From Archangium lipolyticum (GTDB lineage Bacteria > Myxococcota > Myxococcia > Myxococcales > Myxococcaceae), in contig NZ_JANKBZ010000021.1 in NCBI RefSeq assembly GCF_024623785.1, positions 62,001 to 126,000 of the forward strand: DNA of 64,000 nucleotides, in the 5' to 3' direction. The notes below the pieces were generated by a model. The model did no database searches and was not told the origin of the DNA. It saw only the letters and a program-made list of their open reading frames with translations. Position numbers and translations under genes: made by a program. Below are positions 30,172 through 39,659 of the stretch, piece after piece; within the stretch, counting starts at the first letter, position 1, and the number at the start of each line of letters is the position of its first letter.

Positions 30172-31965
30172 TTAGAGATCCTCCTGGGTGATGCTGAGGA
30201 CCTCGGCGATGGTGGTCTCCCCCAGGGCGATCTTCCGGGCGCCGTCGTCCAGCAGCGTCTTCATGCCGTTGGCGATGGCGGCCTTCTTGATGGTGGAGGC
30301 GTCCACGTTCTTGAGGGCCAGCTGGCGCACCGTCTCGTCCACGAGCAGCAGCTCGTAGATACCGGTACGGCCGCGGTAGCCATTCTGGCCGCAGGAGGGG
30401 CAGCCGGTGGCCTTGTAGATCTTCTCCACCCCGTAGCGCTCCTTGAGCGTCGCGCGGGTGAGGGTGATCTCCTTGAGCTCCTCGTCGGTGGGCGTGTACT
30501 GCACCCGGCAGTCCGGGCACACGCGGCGCACCAGACGCTGGGCGAGGATGGCCGTGAGCGAGGAGGCCACGAGGAAGGGCTCCACGCCCATGTCCACCAG
30601 ACGGGTGACGGCGCTGGCCGCGTCGTTGGTGTGCACCGTGGAGAACACCAGGTGGCCCGTCAGCGACGCCTGGATGGCGATTTCCGCCGTCTCCTTGTCG
30701 CGGATTTCGCCCACCATGATGACGTCCGGGTCCTGACGCAGGAAGGAGCGCAGGCCCTGGGCGAAGGTGAGGCCGATCTTCGGGCTGATGGCCATCTGGC
30801 CGATGCCCTTGAGCTGGTACTCGACCGGGTCCTCGACGGTGAGGATGTTGAGGTCCGGGGTGTTGATGCGCGAGAGCGCGCCGTAGAGCGTGGTCGTCTT
30901 GCCGCTACCGGTGGGGCCCGTCACCAGGACGATGCCGTGCGGACGGCGGATGACGTGCTCCATGCCCTCGAGCGTGTGGGCGGCCATGCCCAGCTCGGTC
31001 AGGTCCAGCAGCGTGGTGTTCTTGTCCAGCAAGCGCATGACGATGCGCTCGCCGAAGGTGGTGGGGATGGTGGACAGACGGATGTCGATGTCGCGGCCGG
31101 CCAGCTTGATGCGGATGCGGCCGTCCTGCGGCAGGCGCTTCTCCGCGATGTTCAGCTGCCCCATGACCTTCACGCGGCTGACGATGGCGCTCTGGTAGCG
31201 CTTGGGCGGCTTGATGATCTCCTGCAGCACGCCGTCCACGCGGAAGCGCACCATGAGCTCGCGCTCCATGGGCTCGATGTGGATGTCGCTGGCGCGCTCC
31301 TTGGCGGCGCGGAAGAGCACGGAGTTGACGAGCCGGATGATGGGGGCCTCGTCGCCCTCGGCATCGAGGATGTCCTTGGGCTCGTCCAACTCGTGGGCGA
31401 GCGAGTCCAGGTCCGTCGCCTCCAGCTCGTCCACCAGCTGCTCGGCCTCGTTGGTGGCACGGTCATAGACGCTGTTGATGGCGTCCACGATGGTGGAGGC
31501 GAGCGCGATGCGCGGGTGGACGTTCTGCCCCAGCAGCATGCGGGCATGGTCCAGCACGGTGGTGTCCAGCGGATCCGCGACGGCCAGGGCCACCGCGTCC
31601 CCGTCCATGGACAGGGGGAGGATGCGCGCCTGCTTGGCGAAGTTGATGGGCACCCGCTTGATGAGCTCCGCGTCCACCTCCTCCAGGAAGATGCGCGCGA
31701 GGTAGGGCAGATCCAGCTGGAGGCCGAGCGCCTTGGCCACGTCCTCCTCGCCGATGGCCTTGATGCCCACCAGGATCTCCCCCAGCCGGCCGCCCTTCTC
31801 GGCCTGCAACTGGAGCGCCTCCTGGAGCTTGTCCTCCGTGAGGCCACAGGTGTGGCGGAGGATCTCCCCCAGCGGCCGGCCGCACAGGTAGGCGGGACCG
31901 TGGGCGACGACCTGGGTGGCGGTGTCGGCGGGCTTGGCGAGCGGGGCGTCAGCGAGCAGGCTCAT
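30172..31965 (-). CDS. gspE: Type II secretion ATPase GspE
   Basis: 597 residues. N-terminal MshEN-like/N1E domain (GRPLGEILRHTCGLTEDKLQEAL, KAIGEEDVAKALGLQLDLPYL) then the PilB-type motor: Walker A GPTGSGKTTTLYG, Asp box ILTVEDPVEYQL, Walker B DPDVIMVGEIRDKETAE, His box LTGHLVFSTVHTNDA. A four-Cys zinc motif (RRVCPDCRVQ ... ATGCPSCGQNG) marks the GspE C-terminal module. Drives pseudopilus assembly on the cytoplasmic face; docks to GspL. Confidence 0.95.
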   Translation of the reverse strand: MSLLADAPLAKPADTATQVVAHGPAYLCGRPLGEILRHTCGLTEDKLQEALQLQAEKGGRLGEILVGIKAIGEEDVAKALGLQLDLPYLARIFLEEVDAELIKRVPINFAKQARILPLSMDGDAVALAVADPLDTTVLDHARMLLGQNVHPRIALASTIVDAINSVYDRATNEAEQLVDELEATDLDSLAHELDEPKDILDAEGDEAPIIRLVNSVLFRAAKERASDIHIEPMERELMVRFRVDGVLQEIIKPPKRYQSAIVSRVKVMGQLNIAEKRLPQDGRIRIKLAGRDIDIRLSTIPTTFGERIVMRLLDKNTTLLDLTELGMAAHTLEGMEHVIRRPHGIVLVTGPTGSGKTTTLYGALSRINTPDLNILTVEDPVEYQLKGIGQMAISPKIGLTFAQGLRSFLRQDPDVIMVGEIRDKETAEIAIQASLTGHLVFSTVHTNDAASAVTRLVDMGVEPFLVASSLTAILAQRLVRRVCPDCRVQYTPTDEELKEITLTRATLKERYGVEKIYKATGCPSCGQNGYRGRTGIYELLLVDETVRQLALKNVDASTIKKAAIANGMKTLLDDGARKIALGETTIAEVLSITQEDL

Positions 31966-31968
31966 GGT

Positions 31969-34506
31969 CTATCTCTCGTTCCCCGTATCCGGCTGGATGC
32001 GCAGACGCTCCTGATCCTCCGAGGGAGGCGCAGGCGGAGGTTGCACGGGGGGCTCCTCCGACGGCACTGGGGATACGGAACCCTCCTGCGGGGACTGGAC
32101 TTCCCCGGCCCGGGTGGACGCCGAGCCGGCGGACGAGGGGCTGGCGGGCGCCTGGGCGCCCTCGGGCCGGATGACGCGCTCGCCCGGCAGACCGGGGCCG
32201 CCGTTCTCCACCTTGCTCTGCTCCTTGTACAGCACCTGGCGCATGCGGCTCAGGGGCCCCGCCTTGCGGGTGAAATCCACCGGCACGTCGTAGCCAGCCA
32301 CCTGCCCGTAGAACTGCTCCACGAACTGCTGCCGCTCGGCCATCTTGCGCTCGAAGATGCGCCGGAAGTCCGACTGCTCGCGGATGATGTAGGGCGTGAG
32401 GAAGAGCAGCAGGTTCGTCTTCGTCTTGCGGGTGGTGTTGTCCCGGAAGAGGTGGCCGAGCAGGGGGATGTCACCCAGGATGGGCACCTTGACGACGGAC
32501 TCGATGGTGCGGTCCTGCATGATGCCGCCGATGACCACCGTCTCCTGATCCTTCGCCACCACCGTCGTCTTGGCGCTGCGCTTGGCGGTGGTGGGACCGA
32601 GCACCTGGTCCGTGGAGGCGATCTCCTCGGTCTGCTCGGTGATGGTCATGCGGATGAAGTCGCTCTCGTTGATCTGCGGCTTGACGGTGAGCTTGAGCTC
32701 CACGTTCTGGCGGGTGATGGGGGCGTAGAGGCTGCCCAGGCCGCCCAGGGCGCCCAGCAGCGAGGGGGAGACGCCGCCGGCGCCCGCGCCGCCGGTGATG
32801 TTGCTGCCCAGCGAGGTGGGCGTGAAGCCCGACTGGAAGGGCACGTTCTGGCCCACGGTGATCTCCGCCTCCTCGTTGTCGCTGGTGAGGATGTGCGGGG
32901 TGGAGAGCACGTTGGCGTCCGAGCTCTGCTGCATGGCCTGCAGCACCACGCCGAAGGCGGGGATGTCGATGCCCAGGTCCTTCAGCTGGGGGATGACGGG
33001 GCCCTGGATGCCGGCGAGGAAGCCGCCGAAGCTGGCCAGGCTGGCCAGCGAGAAGGAGGGGGGCGCGCCGCTGGTGTTGTACTTGGTGCCGATGATGCCC
33101 GAGCCCTGGCCGAGCGGCGTGCTCAACGAGTAGCCGGTGTGGAGGTTGAGCCCGAAGCGGTTGCTGCGGTCCAGGTTGACCTCCATGATGACCGCCTCGA
33201 CGAACACCTGGCGGCGCGGCTTGTCCAGCTGCCGGATGACCCGGACGAGGCTGCGGTAGTCGCTCTGGCTGGCGATGATGACGAGCGAGTTGGTGCCCTT
33301 GTCCGCGGAGATCTTCACCTCACCGGCGAAGAGCTCGGCGGCGCCGGTGCCGCCACGGGGCCCGCCCGGGGTGGGCGGAGCCGGGATGGGGGTGCGCGGC
33401 CGGTTGGTGCTGCCCTGCGACAGCGTCTGCAGCGTGCTGGCCATCTCCTCCGCGTTGGCGTTCTCCAGCGCGTAGACGTTGATGCGCTCGGTGCCGGCGG
33501 TGGGGATGTCCAGCTCGCGCACCAGGCTCTGGATGCGCTCGAAGGCGGCGGGGCTGGCCACGACGATGAGCTTGTTGGTGCGCTCGTCGGGGATGATCTG
33601 CGAGAAGGTCACCGGGCCGTTGGAGGCGCCCTCGGCTCCGGCAGGAGGCACGCCCTCCATCCCGGGAGCGGCCTGTCCGGGCATCACCGCGGGGGCGCCG
33701 CGCTGGCCGGGGCGGCCAGGGCTACCCTTCTGCTCGAAGAGCTTCTGCACCGTGGCGGCGACGTCCTGGGCGGTGGCGTACTGCACCGGGATGATGCGCA
33801 CCTCGTCACTGGCCGCGCGCGAGTCGAGCTGGTCGATGAGGCGCTCGAGGCGGTGCACGTTGGAGCCCACGTCGTTGATGATGATGATGTCCGGCGGGTA
33901 CGGGATGGTGTCGCCGTCCTTGGACACCAGCTGCTGCAGCACGCCGCGGAGGGGCTCCACCTCCACGTTCTTGATGCGGAACAGCTTGGTGATCATCTGC
34001 TCGTTGGTGGTGTAGCTCGCGTCCGGGTCCACCAGCGTGGGGATGGGGTTCTGCTTGGCGGCGCGCTTGTCGACGATCTTCAGGAAGCGCCCGTGCTGGT
34101 AGACGGACAGGCCGTTGGCGTCGAGCGCCGCGAGGAAGGCGGCGTAGAACTGGTCCGCGTCCACCTCCACCCGCCCGTTCTCCGGGCCGATGATGGAGAT
34201 CTTCCCGCGCACGTTCTCCGGGAGGATGAAGGTGCGGCAGGTGGCGTCCGACACCGTCTGCACCAGCTTCTCGATGTCCACCTTGTCGAAGTAGATGCCG
34301 TAGCGGGCGCGGCGGCGCACCTCCTCGCAGGTGGGCGTGGGCCGCACGGTGGCGCTGCCGGCCTCGGGGCCGGTGGGGTTCTGCGGGGCGATCTGCCGAT
34401 CGCCAGTATCTCCGGCGGGAGGCGGGCCAGGGCGGCGCTGCGCCAGCGCGGGCATGCTGCTCAGCCCGAGGCACAGCAGGAGCAACCAGGACGGAAGCGT
34501 CTTCAT
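31969..34506 (-). CDS. gspD: Type II secretion secretin GspD
   Basis: 845 residues, near usual size (~650-700) plus inserts. Signal peptide MKTLPSWLLLLCLGLSSMPALA. N0 domain ~65-140 (YFDKVDIEKLVQTVSDAT), N1-N3 modules (KLFRIKNVEVEPLRGVLQQL, PVQYATAQDVAATVQKL, NVYALENANAEEMASTLQTL) with a Gly/Pro-rich insert in N2 (GSPGRPGQRGAPAVMPGQA). Secretin core ~450-690 includes VEAVIMEVNLDRSNRFGLNL, NVLSTPHILTSDNEEAEITVGQ and VPILGDIPLLGHLF. The last ~80 residues are Pro/Ser/Glu-rich, beyond the typical end. No pilotin-type lipoprotein gene is adjacent. Forms the outer-membrane channel. Confidence 0.95.
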   Translation of the reverse strand: MKTLPSWLLLLCLGLSSMPALAQRRPGPPPAGDTGDRQIAPQNPTGPEAGSATVRPTPTCEEVRRRARYGIYFDKVDIEKLVQTVSDATCRTFILPENVRGKISIIGPENGRVEVDADQFYAAFLAALDANGLSVYQHGRFLKIVDKRAAKQNPIPTLVDPDASYTTNEQMITKLFRIKNVEVEPLRGVLQQLVSKDGDTIPYPPDIIIINDVGSNVHRLERLIDQLDSRAASDEVRIIPVQYATAQDVAATVQKLFEQKGSPGRPGQRGAPAVMPGQAAPGMEGVPPAGAEGASNGPVTFSQIIPDERTNKLIVVASPAAFERIQSLVRELDIPTAGTERINVYALENANAEEMASTLQTLSQGSTNRPRTPIPAPPTPGGPRGGTGAAELFAGEVKISADKGTNSLVIIASQSDYRSLVRVIRQLDKPRRQVFVEAVIMEVNLDRSNRFGLNLHTGYSLSTPLGQGSGIIGTKYNTSGAPPSFSLASLASFGGFLAGIQGPVIPQLKDLGIDIPAFGVVLQAMQQSSDANVLSTPHILTSDNEEAEITVGQNVPFQSGFTPTSLGSNITGGAGAGGVSPSLLGALGGLGSLYAPITRQNVELKLTVKPQINESDFIRMTITEQTEEIASTDQVLGPTTAKRSAKTTVVAKDQETVVIGGIMQDRTIESVVKVPILGDIPLLGHLFRDNTTRKTKTNLLLFLTPYIIREQSDFRRIFERKMAERQQFVEQFYGQVAGYDVPVDFTRKAGPLSRMRQVLYKEQSKVENGGPGLPGERVIRPEGAQAPASPSSAGSASTRAGEVQSPQEGSVSPVPSEEPPVQPPPAPPSEDQERLRIQPDTGNER

Positions 34507-34532
34507 GGAGGGGCGGGGTACGGCGGGTGGTG

Positions 34533-35447
34533 TTAGCGGATGGTGTAGTTCTTGCGGATGCTCGAGCCATTGCGCTCCAGCTCGATCTCGATCCGCGAGG
34601 CTTCCTTCAGCTTGGTGTAGACCTCGAGGGCCTTCTCCGGGCTGTTGAGCTCGAAGCCGTTGATGCGCTTGATGACGTCGCCGTTCTGGACGCCGATCTT
34701 CGAGTAGATGGAGTCCGGGCGGATGGAGAAGAGCTTGAAGCCCTGGGCCTGGCCGTCCTTGAAGGCCGGCACGATGCGCGCCTGCATGGCCACGTCGTTG
34801 AGGTTGGCCAGGGTGCGGTCGATCTCCGTGCGAGGCACCTCGTAGTCGTTCTCGCCGAGGGCCTTGATGCCGTTGCCCATGCCGTTGCCAGGAGGCGGCT
34901 GCACGGGCGTGGTGACGGGCGGGGTATAGGAGGCCACGGGCGCGGCGCCATCACCGGGCTGGCCGTCGATGAACTCCTTGCGGCCGTTGTTGAGGATGAT
35001 GACGCGCTCGCGCTCGATGTCGATCACCTCGGCGCCCTGGATGCGGTCGCCCACCATGTAGGTGGTGGAGCGCTGGTTGTTCATGTCCTGCACCGAGGCC
35101 ACGGACCACAGCTTGTCGCTGGCCACCAGGGTGCCCAGCAGCTTCACCCGCAGGCCGCTCTTCACCGGAGCGGCGTTGGGATCCACCACGGGCGTGGTGG
35201 GCTCGGAGACGAGCGGCTCGGGCTCGGGCACGGCCACGCCGGTCAGGTCGGACATGCGCTTGAGATCCAGCGACGCCAACATCTCCGGGGGCTTCATCTT
35301 GTGCGGTGCCGACGACACCTGGCCTGACGGCAGCGGGGTGAGGGCGGACTCCACGAACAGGTTCACCGTGCGCGCCGCCAGCAGGGCGACGAGCAGGATG
35401 AAGACCAGGTTCACGGTCCAGAAATACTTGCGGAAGAAGAGTTCCAT
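34533..35447 (-). CDS. gspC: Type II secretion protein GspC
   Basis: First gene of the operon. The start MELFFRKYFWTVN lies 21 bases after a predicted sigma-54 transcription start, which excludes the longer upstream frame (ending at 35495) because it would run through the promoter. Transmembrane segment 10-30 (VNLVFILLVALLAARTV). Homology-region domain (LRVKLLGTLVASDKLWSVASV, YMVGDRIQGAEVIDIERERVIIL), a Pro-rich linker, and a C-terminal PDZ-like domain (KIGVQNGDVIKRINGFELNSPEKALE). Couples the secretin to the inner-membrane platform. Confidence 0.92.
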   Translation of the reverse strand: MELFFRKYFWTVNLVFILLVALLAARTVNLFVESALTPLPSGQVSSAPHKMKPPEMLASLDLKRMSDLTGVAVPEPEPLVSEPTTPVVDPNAAPVKSGLRVKLLGTLVASDKLWSVASVQDMNNQRSTTYMVGDRIQGAEVIDIERERVIILNNGRKEFIDGQPGDGAAPVASYTPPVTTPVQPPPGNGMGNGIKALGENDYEVPRTEIDRTLANLNDVAMQARIVPAFKDGQAQGFKLFSIRPDSIYSKIGVQNGDVIKRINGFELNSPEKALEVYTKLKEASRIEIELERNGSSIRKNYTIR

Positions 35448-35478
35448 CACGCGTCCAGAAAAGGCCTGCTCGGGATTG

Positions 35479-35494
35479 AGCAAGTGGGGTGCCA
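35479..35494 (-). promoter_or_regulatory. Sigma-54 (-24/-12) promoter of the secretion operon
   Basis: On the minus strand the bases read TGGCACCCCACTTGCT: -24 element TGGCAC, five bases, -12 element TTGCT, matching the consensus TGGCACNNNNNTTGC[A/T] fully. Predicted start is ~35468, giving a 5' leader of ~20 bases before gspC. The adjacent upstream gene (35640) encodes a sigma-54 activator. Confidence 0.82.
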
Positions 35495-35545
35495 TCCACG
35501 GCGGGGAGCGGGCAGCCCGAGCCTTACAGCCAAGTGCTTGAAATC

Positions 35546-35555
35546 ATTCCGGAAT
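35546..35555. promoter_or_regulatory. Candidate activator-binding palindrome upstream of gspC
   Basis: ATTCCGGAAT is a perfect 10-base palindrome about 80 bases upstream of the predicted sigma-54 start, at enhancer distance. A second short inverted repeat, GACA-AAA-TGTC, lies at 35600-35610. Assignment to the neighbouring activator is inference. Confidence 0.35.
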
Positions 35556-35639
35556 AACCCAGGCCGTCCGGAGCAGGAGCCGGGGCCGCGGCGGCGTGGG
35601 ACAAAATGTCAGCGGCTGGGCGGATGGCATGACGGGCTG

Positions 35640-37055
<1,416 letters not shown>

Positions 37056-37076
37056 GGTGCTGGCGCCTTGCAATCC

Positions 37077-38060
37077 CTATTCCTCATCCTCGGCCAGCAG
37101 GGGTCCACTCATGCGGCCGAGGTCCTCGCGGTTCACCTTGTCCAGGTTGAACCGCCGGGCGCTGGAGATCATCCGGGACACGGTGGGGTCGAACTCGGCG
37201 GTACCTTCCTTCTTGAAGCGCAGGAAGTTGATACGGGCCACGACGAAGTTCTTGAGGTAGGGGCTCTGCAGGCCGCGCTCCTTGAGGGAGGAGACCACGC
37301 TGGCCACGGCGTCATCCAGCTCCAGGAGCTTGTCGGCGCGGGCCTCGCGCACCCGGAGGGCGTCGGCCAGGGGCAGCTCCAGGAAGGACTCCACGCGCTT
37401 GATGAAGGGGTTGTAGGCGCCCCCGGAGAAGCGCGGCCGCTTCTCGTAGGCGGCCCCGAGTGTGAGGAAGGCGGGCTCCTCGAAGAGGTGGGCGAACTCG
37501 GACTCGCGCCCGGCGCGCGCCCCGGTGAGGCCCCGGTGCATGCGGATGACCTCGAGCGAGCGCTCCTTCAGGTTGTGCGCCTTCTCCGTGTTGAGGGCGA
37601 GGATCTGATACGCCACATCCTCGTCGGGCAGCACCAGGGCCATGATGGACTTGCCGCCGAGGAGCTTCGAGGCATGGAGCCGGTGGTTGCCGTTGGGCGT
37701 CCAGTACCGGCCCTCCTTGCGGATGGCGATGATGGGATCCAGGAAGCGATCCAACCGCTCCATGGCGCCCGCCAGCCGCTTCACATGGGGCTCGGAGATG
37801 TCGCGCTGGTACGGGGTGGGCTCCACCTTGTCGATGGGGAGCGCGGCGAACACCACCGTGTGCCCGCCCAGAGGATCCCTGTAGACGCTCAGCACCTCGC
37901 CGCCATCCTCCGAGATGCCCTGGATGAGCTCGGGAGATGGCATGTAGGACTCACTCGCCACCTGCGCGGGAGTGAGACCTCGGGAGGCGGGCTCGGCCTT
38001 CTTCCTGCGGGGCCGGCGGGTCGTGGTGGTGGTGGTCTTGCGCGCTGCCTTCGTTGCCAT
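37077..38060 (-). CDS. ParB/sulfiredoxin-fold nuclease-like protein
   Basis: 327 residues. A basic Thr/Arg/Lys-rich N-terminus (KTTTTTTRRPRRKK) may bind nucleic acid or be disordered. The ParB-N-like domain spans ~70-180: LPIDKVEPTPYQRDISEPHVKRLAGAM, then YWTPNGNHRLHASKLLGGKSIMALV, where NGNHR occupies the place of the ParB GERR-type motif. The C-terminal half is helical without a recognised HTH. Such proteins range from chromosome partitioning to DNA-linked regulation; no parA or parS lies here. It precedes the NtrC-type gene by 21 bases and is likely co-transcribed. A GAGGGGG site supports the start. Confidence 0.72.
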   Translation of the reverse strand: MATKAARKTTTTTTRRPRRKKAEPASRGLTPAQVASESYMPSPELIQGISEDGGEVLSVYRDPLGGHTVVFAALPIDKVEPTPYQRDISEPHVKRLAGAMERLDRFLDPIIAIRKEGRYWTPNGNHRLHASKLLGGKSIMALVLPDEDVAYQILALNTEKAHNLKERSLEVIRMHRGLTGARAGRESEFAHLFEEPAFLTLGAAYEKRPRFSGGAYNPFIKRVESFLELPLADALRVREARADKLLELDDAVASVVSSLKERGLQSPYLKNFVVARINFLRFKKEGTAEFDPTVSRMISSARRFNLDKVNREDLGRMSGPLLAEDEE

Positions 38061-38190
38061 GGACGTCCCCCTCGTCAGGAGGCGGGGACTCTATGCCAGC
38101 CGGGCTTCGGGTCACATCCCGGATTGGGACCGTCTGACTTCATGGACCCCTCCCGACCCAGGGAGGGCCTTGAACATCGGAGCCACCGCC

Positions 38191-38454
38191 ATGAAGAAGG
38201 AAATGATCGTCCGGGCCTGGAAGGACCCCTCGTTCCGCGCCAGCCTCTCCGCCGAGGAGCGCGCATCCCTCCCCGAGAGCCCCTCCGGAGCGCCCCTGTC
38301 CGAGCTGGATGAGACCGAGCTGGGCCGGATCATCGGTGGGGCGTTGGCGAACAAGAAGACGGTGACCCTCCCTCCGGGCACGGGCTGTACCGACGACCAC
38401 CCCACCTGCGGCATCATCAACTGCTCGTTCACGAAGGCGGAGGACGCCTTCTGA
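38191..38454 (+). CDS. Mersacidin/lichenicidin-type lanthipeptide precursor
   Basis: 87 residues. The leader resembles that of mersacidin: MIVRAWKDP compares with IIRSWKDP, and SGAPLSELDETELGRIIGG with GNPFSELKEAQMDKLVGAG. The double-Gly site ends at residue 50, leaving a 37-residue core: Thr at 57, 59, 64, 67, 72 and 81, Ser79, and Cys66, Cys73, Cys78. TVTLPPGTGCT parallels the mersacidin core TFTLPGGGGVCT; the CTLTSEC lipid-II motif of mersacidin is replaced by CTDDHPTC. Ring pattern is not determined. There is no LanM synthetase, transporter or protease in this window, so it is an orphan precursor. The coding strand converges with the mbnH gene. Confidence 0.8.
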   Translation: MKKEMIVRAWKDPSFRASLSAEERASLPESPSGAPLSELDETELGRIIGGALANKKTVTLPPGTGCTDDHPTCGIINCSFTKAEDAF

Positions 38455-38478
38455 GCGCATGAGCGCGTACGCACCGGT

Positions 38479-38503
38479 GGGGCTCGGCCCGCCGCCGAGC
38501 CCC
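38479..38503. terminator. Bidirectional hairpin between convergent genes
   Basis: GGGGCTCGGC-CCGCC-GCCGAGCCCC, a perfect 10-bp stem with a 5-base loop, placed between the lanthipeptide stop (38454) and the mbnH stop (38511). It serves convergent transcription; no U-tract, so strength is uncertain. Confidence 0.65.
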
Positions 38504-38510
38504 GGCCGTG

Positions 38511-39650
38511 TCACTCCCCGCCGAAGGGGTCGCTGAACCTCGGATCGTTCACGAAGTCCATGTCGGTGAGGCTCTCCAGGAAGGCGATGAGGTCGGCGCG
38601 CTCCTGGGCGTTCAGCTCGAAGGGGCGCACCAGCGGGTTCTTCAGCGGGCTCGATCGGCCGTCTCCCACGAAGGGGCCGATCGTCACGTCGCGCCCACCG
38701 GCCATGTAGAGGTCCAACACCTCCTCGAGGGTGGCCACGCTGCCGTCGTGCATGTAGGGCGCCGTGAGGGCCACGTTGCGCAGGCCCGGCACGCGGAAGC
38801 GCCCCATGTCGCGCGGGTCGCGGGTGAACTCGAAGAGGCCGGTGTTGTTCCCCGGGTAGGCGCCCTGCCCATCCACGTTGTAGAGGCCCGTGTTCTGGAA
38901 GTCCAACTGCACGTGCTTCGTGTCCTTCGAGCGGAAGGAGTTCGTCAGGTCCGGCCCGCTGTGACAGTGGTAGCACTCGGCGCGCTCGGAGAAGAACAGG
39001 TCCATGCCCCGCTTCGCGGCGTCGGACAGCGCATCCAGGTCGCCCTGGAGGTAGCGGTCAAAGGGCGAGTTGCCCGAGATCAACGTGCGCTGGAAGGACG
39101 CGAGCGCCTTCACCACGTTGTCCTGACGGATGGGCTCCTCGTCGTCCGGGAAGGCCTCGCGGAACAGGGTGGGGTAGCGCGCGTCCTCGCGCAACCGTTG
39201 GAGCACCTCGTCCAGGTGTCCGCTCACGCCCAGCTCCACGGGCACCTCGCCGAAGAGCGGCACCAGCGCCTGCTTTTCCAACGTATCGAGCACGGGGTTG
39301 ACCCAGGTGTACGTGGCGAGCCAGGCCACGTTGGCCAGGCCCGGGGAGTTGCGCGCCACGTGCTGACCCGTGGAGCCGGTGGGCGTCACCTTGCCATCGC
39401 TGAAGGCCTGCTTCTGCTCGTGGCAGCTCCCGCAGGACATGGTGCCGTTGCCGGACAGGCGCTTGTCGTAGAAGAGGTAGCGGCCCAGCGTCACCTTCTC
39501 CTCGGACATGGGGTTGTCCGCGGGGACGAAGGGCTCGGCGAAGCCCGGTGGCAGTTGCCAGGCGTAGGGCTTCTTCTCTTCTCCACAGGCGGACAGGAGC
39601 AGCACCGCCAGCACCGCGGTGCTCCACGATGAGAGGGGTCGGGATGGCAT
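38511..39650 (-). CDS. MbnH-type di-heme enzyme, lipoprotein
   Basis: 379 residues. Lipobox LLLSAC with Cys22 as lipid anchor. Two c-type heme sites: CGSCH (73-77, MSCGSCHEQKQAF) and CYHCH (226-230, ECYHCHSGPD). The MauG/bacterial diheme peroxidase core is readable (YPTLFREAFPDDEEP, FRVPGLRNVALTAPYMHDGS, FELNAQERADLIAFLESL). The sequence matches the Myxococcus MXAN_0977-like family that pairs with four-Cys MbnP proteins (recalled, not searched). Characterised MbnH oxidises a Trp of MbnP to kynurenine to create a high-affinity copper site. It starts nine bases after mbnP, so one operon. Confidence 0.85.
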   Translation of the reverse strand: MPSRPLSSWSTAVLAVLLLSACGEEKKPYAWQLPPGFAEPFVPADNPMSEEKVTLGRYLFYDKRLSGNGTMSCGSCHEQKQAFSDGKVTPTGSTGQHVARNSPGLANVAWLATYTWVNPVLDTLEKQALVPLFGEVPVELGVSGHLDEVLQRLREDARYPTLFREAFPDDEEPIRQDNVVKALASFQRTLISGNSPFDRYLQGDLDALSDAAKRGMDLFFSERAECYHCHSGPDLTNSFRSKDTKHVQLDFQNTGLYNVDGQGAYPGNNTGLFEFTRDPRDMGRFRVPGLRNVALTAPYMHDGSVATLEEVLDLYMAGGRDVTIGPFVGDGRSSPLKNPLVRPFELNAQERADLIAFLESLTDMDFVNDPRFSDPFGGE

Positions 39651-39659
39651 GTGCTCACC

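Noticed and set aside
28708-34536. A 1942-codon open frame on the plus strand
   Set aside because: It is antisense to the secretion operon; high GC removes stops from the opposite strand. Composition is His/Arg/Gly/Leu-rich with no family motif.
38140-38976. Minus-strand frame overlapping the lanthipeptide gene and mbnH
   Set aside because: Overlaps two better-supported genes and reads as low-complexity Arg/Gly/Pro.
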